Shown: positions 1 through 7,526 of the stretch, piece by piece
Layout: each line of letters opens with the position of its first letter
Position numbering within the stretch: the stretch's first letter is position 1
The notes under the pieces: model-generated
The model's input: only the letters and a program-made list of their open reading frames with translations
Databases searched by the model: none
What the model was told of the DNA's origin: nothing
Assembly (NCBI GenBank): GCA_027070475.1
Contig: JALXDT010000212.1
Location: 1-16,164 of the forward strand
Origin: Candidatus Aminicenantota bacterium
GTDB lineage: Bacteria > Acidobacteriota > Aminicenantia > JAMOAD01
DNA: 16,164 bases
Direction: 5' to 3'
Position numbers and translations under genes: made by a program

Positions 1-204
1 GAACAAGAAGTTCCAAGAAGAGGTTATGGAAGAATGAGTTTAAAAGCATTGAGTATTGAATTAAAAACATCTCCCGATAAAATTATTGAAATTTTAAAAG
101 CTAATGGGATTGAAGCAAAGGAAGAAGATAGTTTGAAAGATATTAGTGAAAGAATCGATAAGAGCCCCCACGATATCTATGAAATCATAAGAAAGAATTT
201 GTAA
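1..204 (+). CDS. C-terminal end of an unidentified protein (5' partial)
   Basis: An open frame runs from base 1 to a TAA at 202-204 and gives the last 67 residues of a protein that begins outside the window. The visible part starts with an Arg/Gly-rich GYGRMSLKAL turn, then a helical stretch with an ILKANGIEAKEEDSLKDISE core, and ends SPHDIYEIIRKNL. From memory, this pattern (GYGR-x-[TS]-L..., then a 'GIEA...L-x-x-I...SP-x-D-[IV]-x-E-I' tail) resembles the soluble C-terminal segment of some membrane-bound DUF4405 or 4Fe-4S cytochrome-like proteins, so the upstream gene may be a redox membrane protein. That family assignment is an inference from a short fragment. No terminator is visible before the promoter at 223-251. 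Confidence 0.6.
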   Translation, partial: EQEVPRRGYGRMSLKALSIELKTSPDKIIEILKANGIEAKEEDSLKDISERIDKSPHDIYEIIRKNL

Positions 205-222
205 AAATAAAAAATTATCAAT

Positions 223-251
223 TTGACATATATATGTTTTTTTGGTATTTT
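223..251 (+). promoter_or_regulatory. Promoter of the mglA-mltD-comM operon
   Basis: A perfect -35 box TTGACA (223-228), a 17-nt spacer and a -10 box TATTTT (246-251, 4/6 to consensus) precede the GTG start at 261. The predicted transcription start is about 257-260, leaving only about 1-4 nt of leader, and no Shine-Dalgarno sequence is visible. The spacer contains a perfect 12-bp palindrome, ACATATATATGT (226-237), which could be an operator or simply AT-rich sequence. The box pair TTGACA-N17-TATTTT recurs exactly in the acyl-CoA dehydrogenase promoter. Confidence 0.55.
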
Positions 252-260
252 TAAAGAGCT

Positions 261-1472
261 GTGGTATTAATAAGTTATTCTAATAGAGAATTAAGTGTAA
301 AAATTGTTTATTATGGGGCGGGTCTTAGCGGAAAGACTACAAACCTTTACTATATATACAAGAAGACTCAAGAGGATTTTAGAGGCGAGCTTGTAAGCCT
401 TGATACAGACACTGAAAGAACTCTCTTTTTTGATCTGCTTCCAATGGAGGTAGGTAAAATTATGGATCTTACTACAAAAATTCAACTATACACTGTTCCG
501 GGGCAGGTACACTATAATAGCACGAGAAAACTTGTTTTAAAAGGTGTCGATGGAATTGTTTTTGTCGTGGATTCTCAGGCTCCACTTCTTGAGGCAAATA
601 TTGAGAGCCTGGAAAATTTAAAACAAAATCTGAAAGACTATAATTTATCACTCACAGATATTCCAGTTGTATTTCAATATAATAAAAGAGATTTAAAAAA
701 TATATTACCAGTTGAGACTTTAAACAAAAAGCTTAACCCCTATGGATTTAAATATTTTGAATCGATTGCCACAACAGGTAAAGGCGTTTTTGAAACATTA
801 AGGGAAATTACGAGACTTACCCTTGATTCGGTCAAGAATATTATTGTAGAAACAGGAAGAAGGGGAATAATAGCTGAAGAGGTTCAGAACTTAAAAGAAG
901 CTTCAAAGAAAAAGAAAAAAAAGGCTAAAAAGGAAATCTCACAAGAGCAAGAAAATAATATTAAAAAAGAAGAAGAGAAAAAAGAAACAGTATTTGTTTC
1001 AAGGGAAGAAATAGATGAAATTGAGGATATCGAGGATATTGAAGATATTGGAGCAGAAAAGTCAGATGAGATTGAAATAGAAAAGGTTGATGAAATAGAT
1101 GAGAAAAAAGAGACAGAGGATAAGAACCCAAATGAAATTGAAATGAAGGAGAGTAAAGAGGAAGAAGTTGAAGATAAAAAAGAAGAAAGTGAGGATTTAA
1201 AGGGTGAGGAAGAAAAGGAAAAAGCAACACCGAAAGAGAGTAAAAAGATAAAAGTAGAGTCTGAGAAAGAGAAAGAGGAAAAGAGTGATATAAATATTAT
1301 TAAAAAAAATTTAAGCCTCAGTGTGAACAAAAAGATTTTGGATAAATCCACACATTTATGGTTACAATTTAATACTCCAGAAGGGGTTATTATTAAAAAA
1401 TGGAAGATTTCGAAAGAAAAAATAAAAGACGGAGCCAATCTACATTTGAATATTGAACTAAAGATTAAATGA
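261..1472 (+). CDS. mglA: MglA-type Ras-like GTPase with long charged C-terminal extension
   Basis: Residues 1-195 match the MglA small-GTPase family, a cytoplasmic polarity switch that, with its MglB partner, positions motility or envelope machinery at a cell pole. Visible motifs are the P-loop GAGLSGKTT (19-27), the MglA-specific TVPGQ (78-82, where Ras has DTAGQ), NKRD (141-144) for guanine recognition, and ATTGKGV near 170-176. The GTG start fits because MVLISYSNRE aligns with the MSFINYSSRE opening of known MglA. Family members usually end near residue 195-200. This one has a further ~208 residues: a Lys-rich patch (211-225), a Glu/Lys-rich low-complexity stretch (about 226-342) including three EDI units, and a C-terminal segment (343-403) containing LWLQFNTPEGVIIKKW that looks like a small beta-rich domain. 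I do not recognise that domain. The stop overlaps the next start (ATGA), suggesting translational coupling. No mglB is in the window. Confidence 0.88.
   Translation: MVLISYSNRELSVKIVYYGAGLSGKTTNLYYIYKKTQEDFRGELVSLDTDTERTLFFDLLPMEVGKIMDLTTKIQLYTVPGQVHYNSTRKLVLKGVDGIVFVVDSQAPLLEANIESLENLKQNLKDYNLSLTDIPVVFQYNKRDLKNILPVETLNKKLNPYGFKYFESIATTGKGVFETLREITRLTLDSVKNIIVETGRRGIIAEEVQNLKEASKKKKKKAKKEISQEQENNIKKEEEKKETVFVSREEIDEIEDIEDIEDIGAEKSDEIEIEKVDEIDEKKETEDKNPNEIEMKESKEEEVEDKKEESEDLKGEEEKEKATPKESKKIKVESEKEKEEKSDINIIKKNLSLSVNKKILDKSTHLWLQFNTPEGVIIKKWKISKEKIKDGANLHLNIELKIK
1014..1049 (+). repeat. 9-bp tandem repeat in the mglA linker
   Basis: Three near-identical 9-bp units, GAGGATATC, GAGGATATT and GAAGATATT (1023-1049), follow a degenerate unit GATGAAATT (1014-1022). 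They encode EDI EDI EDI after DEI. The unit is a multiple of three, so slippage would change the linker length without breaking the frame. Confidence 0.7.
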
Positions 1473-3046
1473 GAAATTTTAAATTACTATTAATTCTGGT
1501 ATTTTTACTAATCGGAGGAGGTTGTCAATATTTACAAAAAACCGATATTGTTCCTCGGTCACCTAAAGAAGACACAATAGAAACATTACTTTCGGATGCT
1601 AAGGAGATGTTAGGGAAAGCTCAAAGAGCATTTTCTGATGGTAAGATAGAAGAAGGGAGAGAACTTTTAGATGATGCTGTTAATGTGTTTATCGATGCTC
1701 CGGAGGAAATAAAGTCTGAAGTTAAATATAGAGAGTACTTTACTTTAATTGTAAATAAAGCAGCGGATATAGAAGATTCCGTAGAAGAAGGAAATAATTC
1801 TGATCTTTTGATAGGAAATACTCCATTGCCATCAATTACAAGAAAAGAAGCTCAGAAAATTAAGGAAGAAGTTGAAGAGGAATCAAAAAAGATAAAGTAT
1901 GGAATACCTGTTGTTATAAATGATTATGTAACAAAGTTTATCAAGGTTTATACCGGTAAAAGAAAAGAATCTCTTGAGATAGGTATAAAAAGATCAGGTA
2001 AATATTTACCTATGATTCTTAAGATATTAAAAAAATATGAACTTCCTGAAGAGCTCTCTGTTTTACCTCTTCTTGAGAGTAATTATAAGATTAAGGCTGT
2101 ATCAAGAGCCAGAGCGAAGGGATTATGGCAATTTATGAGAGGAACAGCTTTACTTTTTGGTCTAAGAGCAAACTGGTGGATAGATGAAAGATACAATCCG
2201 GAGAAGGCAACCGAAGCAGCCGCAAAACTTTTAAAACACCTTTACAAAAAATACAATGACTGGTATCTTGCTCTGGCTGCTTATGATGCAGGAGAGGGAA
2301 AGGTTGACAGAGCTCTGAGGAGAGTTAGAGGTAATACATTCTGGGATCTTCAGAGGACAAGACATCTTAAAAGGGAAACAAAGAACTATATACCAGCATT
2401 TATTGCTCTTGTCATTATTACGAAGGATCCGGAAAGATTTAATATAAAGGTGGACAGAGATCCTCCTCTGAGATACAAAAAAATAGTTGTTCCATCTCCT
2501 ATTGATTTGAGAATAGCGGCAAAAAGATTGGGTATAAGCTATTATACTCTAAAACAGTATAACCCCGAACTTTTAAGGCCAATTACCCCATATTTTTTAA
2601 GAAGATATGAGTTAAAGGTTCCTCCTTCAATTCCTGATGAGAAAGTTTTCAGCCTGAAAAAACTTCCTGTGAAAAAGAGAATAAAGTGGATTGAACATAG
2701 AATAAGAAGGGGCGAGAGTTTGTATTATATTGCAAGAAAGTATGGTGTATCTGTAAGCTCAATAAAATCTTACAATAATTTAAGGTCAAATCTTATCAGA
2801 CCCGGTAGGATTCTTCTGATACCGGCACCAGGCACTGTTAGTTATGGGACCAGAACAAAGAGAAAAAACAGGATTGTCTATAAAAAATTAAATAAAAAAT
2901 CTTTCTTTTATAAAGTAAAGAAAGGGGACACATTGTATAAAATATCAAGGGAATACAATATTCCCGTAAAAAAAATCAAACAGTGGAATCATTTAAGGGG
3001 AAATAGAATCTTTCCGGGGGATAAATTAATCATATATAGGGGGTAA
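1469..3046 (+). CDS. mltD: MltD-like membrane-bound lytic murein transglycosylase with LysM domains
   Basis: Predicted murein hydrolase that cleaves the MurNAc-GlcNAc bond to make 1,6-anhydro ends, working at the envelope. It begins with a lipoprotein-like signal: MRNFK, a hydrophobic core (6-15), then GGGC with Cys19 as the lipidation candidate. The lipobox is atypical, with Gly rather than Leu at -3. Residues 30-145 are helical and charged. The SLT lysozyme-like domain covers about 170-320, with catalytic Glu203 in PLLESNY, then AKGLWQFM (216-223) and LALAAYDAGEGKV (267-279). A weak LysM-like segment (about 338-388) and two clear LysM domains (about 410-452 and 480-523, each with a RRGESLYYIA or KKGDTLYKIS opening) bind peptidoglycan. 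Length 525 aa is in the range for MltD. Its ATG overlaps the mglA stop by 4 nt; comM follows 3 nt later. Pairing with a polarity GTPase fits a role in localised wall remodelling, but that is inference. Confidence 0.88.
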   Translation: MRNFKLLLILVFLLIGGGCQYLQKTDIVPRSPKEDTIETLLSDAKEMLGKAQRAFSDGKIEEGRELLDDAVNVFIDAPEEIKSEVKYREYFTLIVNKAADIEDSVEEGNNSDLLIGNTPLPSITRKEAQKIKEEVEEESKKIKYGIPVVINDYVTKFIKVYTGKRKESLEIGIKRSGKYLPMILKILKKYELPEELSVLPLLESNYKIKAVSRARAKGLWQFMRGTALLFGLRANWWIDERYNPEKATEAAAKLLKHLYKKYNDWYLALAAYDAGEGKVDRALRRVRGNTFWDLQRTRHLKRETKNYIPAFIALVIITKDPERFNIKVDRDPPLRYKKIVVPSPIDLRIAAKRLGISYYTLKQYNPELLRPITPYFLRRYELKVPPSIPDEKVFSLKKLPVKKRIKWIEHRIRRGESLYYIARKYGVSVSSIKSYNNLRSNLIRPGRILLIPAPGTVSYGTRTKRKNRIVYKKLNKKSFFYKVKKGDTLYKISREYNIPVKKIKQWNHLRGNRIFPGDKLIIYRG

Positions 3047-3049
3047 ATT

Positions 3050-4555
3050 ATGCCTTCAGCTGTTTTAAGCTGTTATTTTATAGGAATAGAGGCAGAGAAG
3101 GTTATAATAGAAGCTGATATTTCAAAGGGTACTCCCCTTTTTAGCATAGTAGGCCTTCCAGAGGCTGCTGTGAAGGAGAGTAAGGAAAGAGTAAACTCAG
3201 TTCTGAAAAACAATGGATGGAAACCTGCCCTTAAAAGGATTCTTGTTAATCTTGCTCCTGCGGATGTGAAAAAAAGCGGAGCTCACTATGATCTTCCAAT
3301 CGCAATCTCTCTTCTTGCTGAAAGTAAAATAATAGAAAACAAAAACATACAGGATTATATTTTTATGGGAGAATTATCCCTTGAAGGGAAAATAAGAAGA
3401 GTAAGCGGAGTTCTCTCTGCCTCAATTTTAGCAAAGAGAGAAGATAAGATTTTAATCATACCAAAGGAAAATTTAAAAGAAGCCTCTTTAATAGAAAATG
3501 TGAGAGTATTGGGTTTTAAAAATATAAAAGAGGTCGTGAGTTTTCTTAACGGAGAATTTTATCCTGAACAACATATAATAAGGGAAGAGAATGATTTTTT
3601 ACCGGATTATGAAATTGATTTTTCGGAGGTAGCGGGACAGTATCATGTTAAAAGAGCAATTGAAATTTCAGCAGCAGGAGGTCATAATCTTCTCATGGTG
3701 GGGCCACCGGGTTCGGGTAAATCAATGCTCGCAAAAAGGATTCCTACGATTCTTCCCAAAATGTCTGTGGATGAGATAATTGAAACCACAACAATTTACA
3801 GCATAGCAAAAAAGTTGGATAAAAAAACGCCCTACATAAAAAACAGACCTTTCAGATCTCCCCACCACACGATTTCCGATGTTGGATTGATTGGAGGAGG
3901 ACAGCCTCCTACTCCCGGAGAAGTTAGTCTTGCTCACAATGGTGTTTTGTTTTTGGATGAATTGCCTGAATTTAAAAGAAGTGCTCTCGAGGTTTTAAGA
4001 CAACCACTGGAAGATAAGAAAGTTCAGATAGTGAGAGCCTCTTCAAGTGTAAGCTATCCTGCAAACTTTATTCTTGTCGGGGCAATGAATCCCTGTACTG
4101 ATACTGTTGCCGGGGAGGATTGTCCTCACTATATAAGAAAAAGATATTATTCGAGACTTTCAAAACCCCTCCTTGATAGAATAGATATAATAGTGGAAGT
4201 TCCGAGAGTGGCCGTTGAGGAAATCAGATCTGAGAGAGCAAGGGAAAGTTCTGAGGAAATCCGCAAAAGGGTTGAAAAAGTCAGGGATTTTCAAAGGGAA
4301 AGATTCGGAACAACTCTTAAAAAAAATGCTGATATGAGTAAAAAGGAGATAAAAAAGTATATTAAAATAAACAGCTCATCTCAAAAGCTTCTGGATTTTT
4401 CCGTTGAAAAATTTCAACTTTCCGCAAGATCTTATGATAAAATACTTAAACTTTCAAGGACAATTGCAGACCTTGAAGGGAGTGAAAAAATCGAGGAATC
4501 CCATATTGCCGAAGCTATTCAATACAGGCTATATGAAGATTCCCTGCTTTTTTAG
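3050..4555 (+). CDS. comM: ComM/YifB-family AAA+ ATPase (Mg-chelatase-like)
   Basis: Member of the YifB/ComM family. Studied ComM is a hexameric helicase that promotes branch migration when transformed DNA is integrated by recombination. The N-terminal Lon-like fold (1-170) has the family opening CYFIGIEAEKVIIEADIS and VGLPEAAVKESKERV. The AAA+ core shows Walker A GPPGSGKS (218-225), RPFRSPHHT (266-274), Walker B VLFLDE (299-304), GAMNPC (344-349) and LLDRIDI (374-380). The C-terminal Mg_chelatase_C region follows to 501, ending with the usual QLSARSYDKILKLSRTIADLE run. One oddity: most relatives have NPCPCG plus a downstream CxC here, giving four Cys, while this protein keeps only Cys349 and Cys358. 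An AGGGGG ribosome site overlaps the mltD stop. The gene is 12 nt upstream of the MBL gene. Length is typical. Confidence 0.92.
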   Translation: MPSAVLSCYFIGIEAEKVIIEADISKGTPLFSIVGLPEAAVKESKERVNSVLKNNGWKPALKRILVNLAPADVKKSGAHYDLPIAISLLAESKIIENKNIQDYIFMGELSLEGKIRRVSGVLSASILAKREDKILIIPKENLKEASLIENVRVLGFKNIKEVVSFLNGEFYPEQHIIREENDFLPDYEIDFSEVAGQYHVKRAIEISAAGGHNLLMVGPPGSGKSMLAKRIPTILPKMSVDEIIETTTIYSIAKKLDKKTPYIKNRPFRSPHHTISDVGLIGGGQPPTPGEVSLAHNGVLFLDELPEFKRSALEVLRQPLEDKKVQIVRASSSVSYPANFILVGAMNPCTDTVAGEDCPHYIRKRYYSRLSKPLLDRIDIIVEVPRVAVEEIRSERARESSEEIRKRVEKVRDFQRERFGTTLKKNADMSKKEIKKYIKINSSSQKLLDFSVEKFQLSARSYDKILKLSRTIADLEGSEKIEESHIAEAIQYRLYEDSLLF

Positions 4556-4567
4556 AGGAGAGAGACA

Positions 4568-5428
4568 ATGAAAAGAGAGATAGTAAAAAATTTATATTAT
4601 GACGGAGATAGCTCCTTTTCCTTTTATTTGTTAAGGGGAGAGAAAAACATATTAATTGATACAGCTACACTTAATAGAACGGAAAAACTTAGAGCTTTTG
4701 TCATTAACACCTTAAAGGAAAGCGAAAAACTTGATTACATACTTTTAACCCATTCCCACTATGACCACTGCGGAGGGGTTCCTATGCTCTATGAACTTTT
4801 CCCCGAAGTTAAAGTCATAGCATCAGAAAGGACAGCTTCAATATTTTCAAAGGATAAAGCAAAAAATTTCATAAAGGAGATGAACAGAGCTGAAGCAAAA
4901 GGTTTTGATAAATTTGATAATTATGAAAATTTGAATGTAAACAGAGTGGTTAAGGAAGGGGATAAAATCTCTAACGGAGAATTTGAGTTAAAAGTTCTTG
5001 AAACTCCGGGACATACAAAATGCTCAATATCCTTTTATGAAGAAAACAAAAAGTTATTGTTTCCCGGTGATGCGGTCGGAATATTTGAAAAAAACGGTGA
5101 AATAAAACCTCTCTTTTTTTCAAACTATTCAACTTACGTTAAATCTCTGGATAGACTTGCCAGACTTGATGTTAATATTTTAGCTTTACCTCACAATAGA
5201 CCGATTGAGGGAAAGAAGGCCTCGGAATTTTTAAAGAGATCCTTTGAAAAAACCATTGAAATCGGGGAAAAAATAAAAGCATTGGTTGTTAAAGGACAGA
5301 CGGAGGAAAAAATCGTTAATGAATATCTTCTTAGAATTTTTAAAAAAGAGAATGCAATAGATCAACCAATGGAAACATTTATGCTCAACCTTTACTCCTT
5401 AGTCAGAGCCATTCAGAAAGAGGTTTGA
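4568..5428 (+). CDS. MBL-fold metallo-hydrolase
   Basis: A 286-residue metallo-beta-lactamase-fold hydrolase, probably cytoplasmic since no signal peptide is visible. Metal ligands are in the expected order: THSHYDHC (61-68; His62, His64, Asp66, His67), His149 in ETPGHTKCS, Asp168 in FPGDAVG, and His209 in ALPHNRP. The Asp66-His67 pair means two metals can be bound. The spacing and the ~70-residue helical C-terminus after His209 resemble glyoxalase II-like and general MBL hydrolases, but nothing identifies the substrate. A good ribosome site, AGAGGAGAG, precedes the ATG, and the gene begins 12 nt after comM, so it is likely the last gene of the mglA operon. Convergent etfA ends 107 nt downstream. 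Confidence 0.8.
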   Translation: MKREIVKNLYYDGDSSFSFYLLRGEKNILIDTATLNRTEKLRAFVINTLKESEKLDYILLTHSHYDHCGGVPMLYELFPEVKVIASERTASIFSKDKAKNFIKEMNRAEAKGFDKFDNYENLNVNRVVKEGDKISNGEFELKVLETPGHTKCSISFYEENKKLLFPGDAVGIFEKNGEIKPLFFSNYSTYVKSLDRLARLDVNILALPHNRPIEGKKASEFLKRSFEKTIEIGEKIKALVVKGQTEEKIVNEYLLRIFKKENAIDQPMETFMLNLYSLVRAIQKEV

Positions 5429-5535
5429 GAAAGTTTCTTTTCTGCTTTTATTCCTAAAAAATACAACTTTAAATTAAAGAATCTTATTATCAAATCTATT
5501 TATTGATAGTTTCATATTCAATACTTTGATTATTT
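5414..5535. other. Convergent intergenic gap with weak terminator candidates
   Basis: The 107 nt between the MBL gene and the converging etfA are very AT-rich. A forward hairpin (CAGAAAGA at 5414-5421 with TCTTTTCTG at 5436-5444, one bulge) followed by CTTTTATT could end the forward operon, but it overlaps the stop codon. A symmetrical stem TATCAA/TTGATA (5488-5493 and 5503-5508, 9-nt loop) could act on either strand. Both stems are AT-rich and weak. No strong GC-rich terminator is seen. Confidence 0.25.
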
Positions 5536-6729
5536 TCATAGCTTTTTCATCAGCTCAGGAATAATTTTGTGTAAATCTCCCACAAAACCATAGGTGGCAA
5601 TATCAAAAATAGGGGCTTCCGGATCAGAGTTTATTGCAATGATTATATCACTTGAGCGCATACCCACCTGATGCTGGATAGCTCCCGAGATTCCACAGGC
5701 AATATAAATTTTAGGAGCAACGGTTGTTCCCGTCTGTCCTACCTGATGGGGATATGAAATCCAGCCCGCATCAACAACAGCCCTTGAAGCTCCGACAGCC
5801 GCGCCAAGCTTTTTTGCAAATTCATATATAAGATTCATATTTTCTTTACTTCCGACTCCTCTACCAGCAGAAACTATTACTTCCGCCTCATGCAAATTAA
5901 CCTCTTCGTCTCCCAAAATCACCGCTTCTTTTATTATTTTCGAAATTTTATAGGGAGTTGGGTCAAACTCAAACCTTTTAATTTCACCATCCCTATCCTT
6001 TTCCTCAGGAACAGGCATGACTCTCGGCCTTATTGTCGCAATTTGAGGTCTGTGGTTTGGTGTTAAAATAGTAGCCATTATATTCCCGCCAAATGCCGGC
6101 CTTGTCTGGAGTAAATTTCCTGTTTCTGTGTCAATATCAAGCTCTGTGCAGTCTGCTGTGAGCCCTGTCTGAATATTTGCGGCAAGTCTGGGCAAAAGTG
6201 CTCTTCCGACAGCGGAAGCTCCTCCTATGAAAACCTCTGGCTTTATCTCCTCCACTAATTTTTTCAAAGCTTCGGAATAGAGCTCATCATGAAAGTGGAA
6301 AAGATCTTTGTGCTCAATATAATATACAGTATCAGCACCATGATTGATAAGTGTTTTAGCATGCTTTTCAACTCCCTCTCCACCTATCAAAACAGAGTAC
6401 AGCTTTGTTCCTCTTTTATCGGCAATATCTCTTCCTGCCGAAAGCATCTCAAGTGCAACCTTTGAGAGTTCTCCCTCATTAACTTCGGCAAATGTCAATA
6501 TTCCCGAATAATCTCCTTTATTTATTTCAACAGAGGATTCTCCCCTTTTCATTTCAATTGCATCAAAGGGGCATGCATCAACACAGGCTCCGCAAAGAGT
6601 GCACTTTTCTTCGTCTATCTCTGCTATTCCTTCTTCATTTATTCTTATAGCATCAAAAGGGCATGCATCAACACAAACACCGCAACCGGTGCATTGTTCT
6701 TCAATTACCCATATACCTGTAACTCCCAT
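5536..6729 (-). CDS. etfA: Electron-transfer flavoprotein alpha subunit with N-terminal 2[4Fe-4S] ferredoxin domain
   Basis: EtfA holds FAD and exchanges electrons with an acyl-CoA dehydrogenase. Residues 1-60 form a bacterial-type ferredoxin domain with two cluster motifs: Cys13, 16, 19, 23 and Cys43, 46, 49, 53, each followed by PFDAI. Residues from about 75 are the ETF alpha fold. The C-terminal FAD domain carries VSAGRGVGS (286-294), SYPHQVGQTG (325-334) and the signature YIACGISGAIQHQVGM (342-357). Plain EtfA is about 320-340 aa; the extra ~65 residues are the ferredoxin part, as in CarE of the Acetobacterium caffeyl-CoA reductase and some clostridial Etfs. Together with acd and etfB upstream, this points to electron bifurcation: NADH oxidised, enoyl-CoA reduced, ferredoxin reduced. 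The start is supported by an AGGTGAT ribosome site. It begins 8 nt after etfB and is probably the last gene of the operon. Confidence 0.93.
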   Translation of the reverse strand: MGVTGIWVIEEQCTGCGVCVDACPFDAIRINEEGIAEIDEEKCTLCGACVDACPFDAIEMKRGESSVEINKGDYSGILTFAEVNEGELSKVALEMLSAGRDIADKRGTKLYSVLIGGEGVEKHAKTLINHGADTVYYIEHKDLFHFHDELYSEALKKLVEEIKPEVFIGGASAVGRALLPRLAANIQTGLTADCTELDIDTETGNLLQTRPAFGGNIMATILTPNHRPQIATIRPRVMPVPEEKDRDGEIKRFEFDPTPYKISKIIKEAVILGDEEVNLHEAEVIVSAGRGVGSKENMNLIYEFAKKLGAAVGASRAVVDAGWISYPHQVGQTGTTVAPKIYIACGISGAIQHQVGMRSSDIIIAINSDPEAPIFDIATYGFVGDLHKIIPELMKKL

Positions 6730-6737
6730 CTTATCAC

Positions 6738-7526
6738 CTATATAACCTTTAATTCTTTTAATTTATTAAAAAGAATTTCAGCTAATTCTTCGGCTTCACC
6801 TTCAAACTTTTCTCCTCCGCTTCTCTTTGGAGGTGAAAAAACTTTTTTAACCTGAGTGGGAGAGCCCTGAAGCCCGATCTTTGTCTCTTCAGCCTCAATG
6901 TCTTTTGAGGTGAAAACAGTAGGTTCAAACTTCTTTGCTTTCATCTTACCTCTTAAAGAGGGCAATCTCGGTTCATTTATTTCCTTAACAACAGTTATAA
7001 CAGCCGGCAGTCCTATTTCGACAACATCATATCCATAGTCTGTCAATCTTTCGACAACTGCTTTTTCTTTATTTATCTCAACAATCTTTCTTACATAAGT
7101 TACCTGGGGAAAATTAAACCATGAGGCAATTCCCGGGCCTACCTGTCCCGTATCCCCGTCAATGGCCTGTTTGCCAGCAATTATTATCCCTATATCTCCT
7201 ATTTTTTCAATTGCCTTGTAAAGTGAGTAGGAGGTAGCAAGAGTATCAGCTCCTGCAAAGGCTCTGTCAGAAACAAGGATTCCTTCATCAACACCCATAG
7301 CGACAACCTCTCTTAAAGCTTCCTTCGCCTGAGGAGGTCCCATTGTGATTGCAATAACCTTTCCTTCGCCCAATCTCTCCTTTATTCTCAATCCCTCTTC
7401 AACAGCATACAGGTCAAATGGATTTACAATTGACTCAACACCTTCCCTTATCAAGGTTCCCTTTTCAAGGTCCCACTTTACCTCAGTGGTATTGGGAACC
7501 TGTTTTATACATACAAAGATATTCAT
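6738..7526 (-). CDS. etfB: Electron-transfer flavoprotein beta subunit
   Basis: EtfB pairs with EtfA and binds a nucleotide (AMP in simple Etfs; a second FAD and the NADH site in bifurcating ones). The 262-residue length is normal. Family hallmarks are MNIFVCIKQVP at the start, VNPFDLYAVEEGLRIKE (34-50), ITMGPPQAKEALREV (60-74), AGKQAIDGDTGQVGP (117-131) and the ETF-beta signature region DYGYDVVEIGLPAVITV (163-179) followed by NEPRLPSLRG (184-193). The ATG overlaps the acyl-CoA dehydrogenase stop by 4 nt (ATGA), so translation is probably coupled, and etfA follows after 8 nt. The DGDTGQVGP loop is compatible with FAD-binding bifurcating EtfB, but I cannot settle that by eye. Gene order acd-etfB-etfA is the standard one. 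Confidence 0.93.
   Translation of the reverse strand: MNIFVCIKQVPNTTEVKWDLEKGTLIREGVESIVNPFDLYAVEEGLRIKERLGEGKVIAITMGPPQAKEALREVVAMGVDEGILVSDRAFAGADTLATSYSLYKAIEKIGDIGIIIAGKQAIDGDTGQVGPGIASWFNFPQVTYVRKIVEINKEKAVVERLTDYGYDVVEIGLPAVITVVKEINEPRLPSLRGKMKAKKFEPTVFTSKDIEAEETKIGLQGSPTQVKKVFSPPKRSGGEKFEGEAEELAEILFNKLKELKVI

Noticed and set aside
884..1438. Long Ser/Phe-rich reverse-strand open frames opposite mglA (also 961-1230)
   Set aside because: They are shadows of the purine-rich Glu/Lys linker: GAA/AAA codons read backwards as TTC/TTT, rarely giving stops. No ribosome site or recognisable protein.
5467..5479. Inverted repeat CTTTAA-A-TTAAAG
   Set aside because: A one-base loop cannot form a hairpin, and such sequence is expected by chance in AT-rich spacers.
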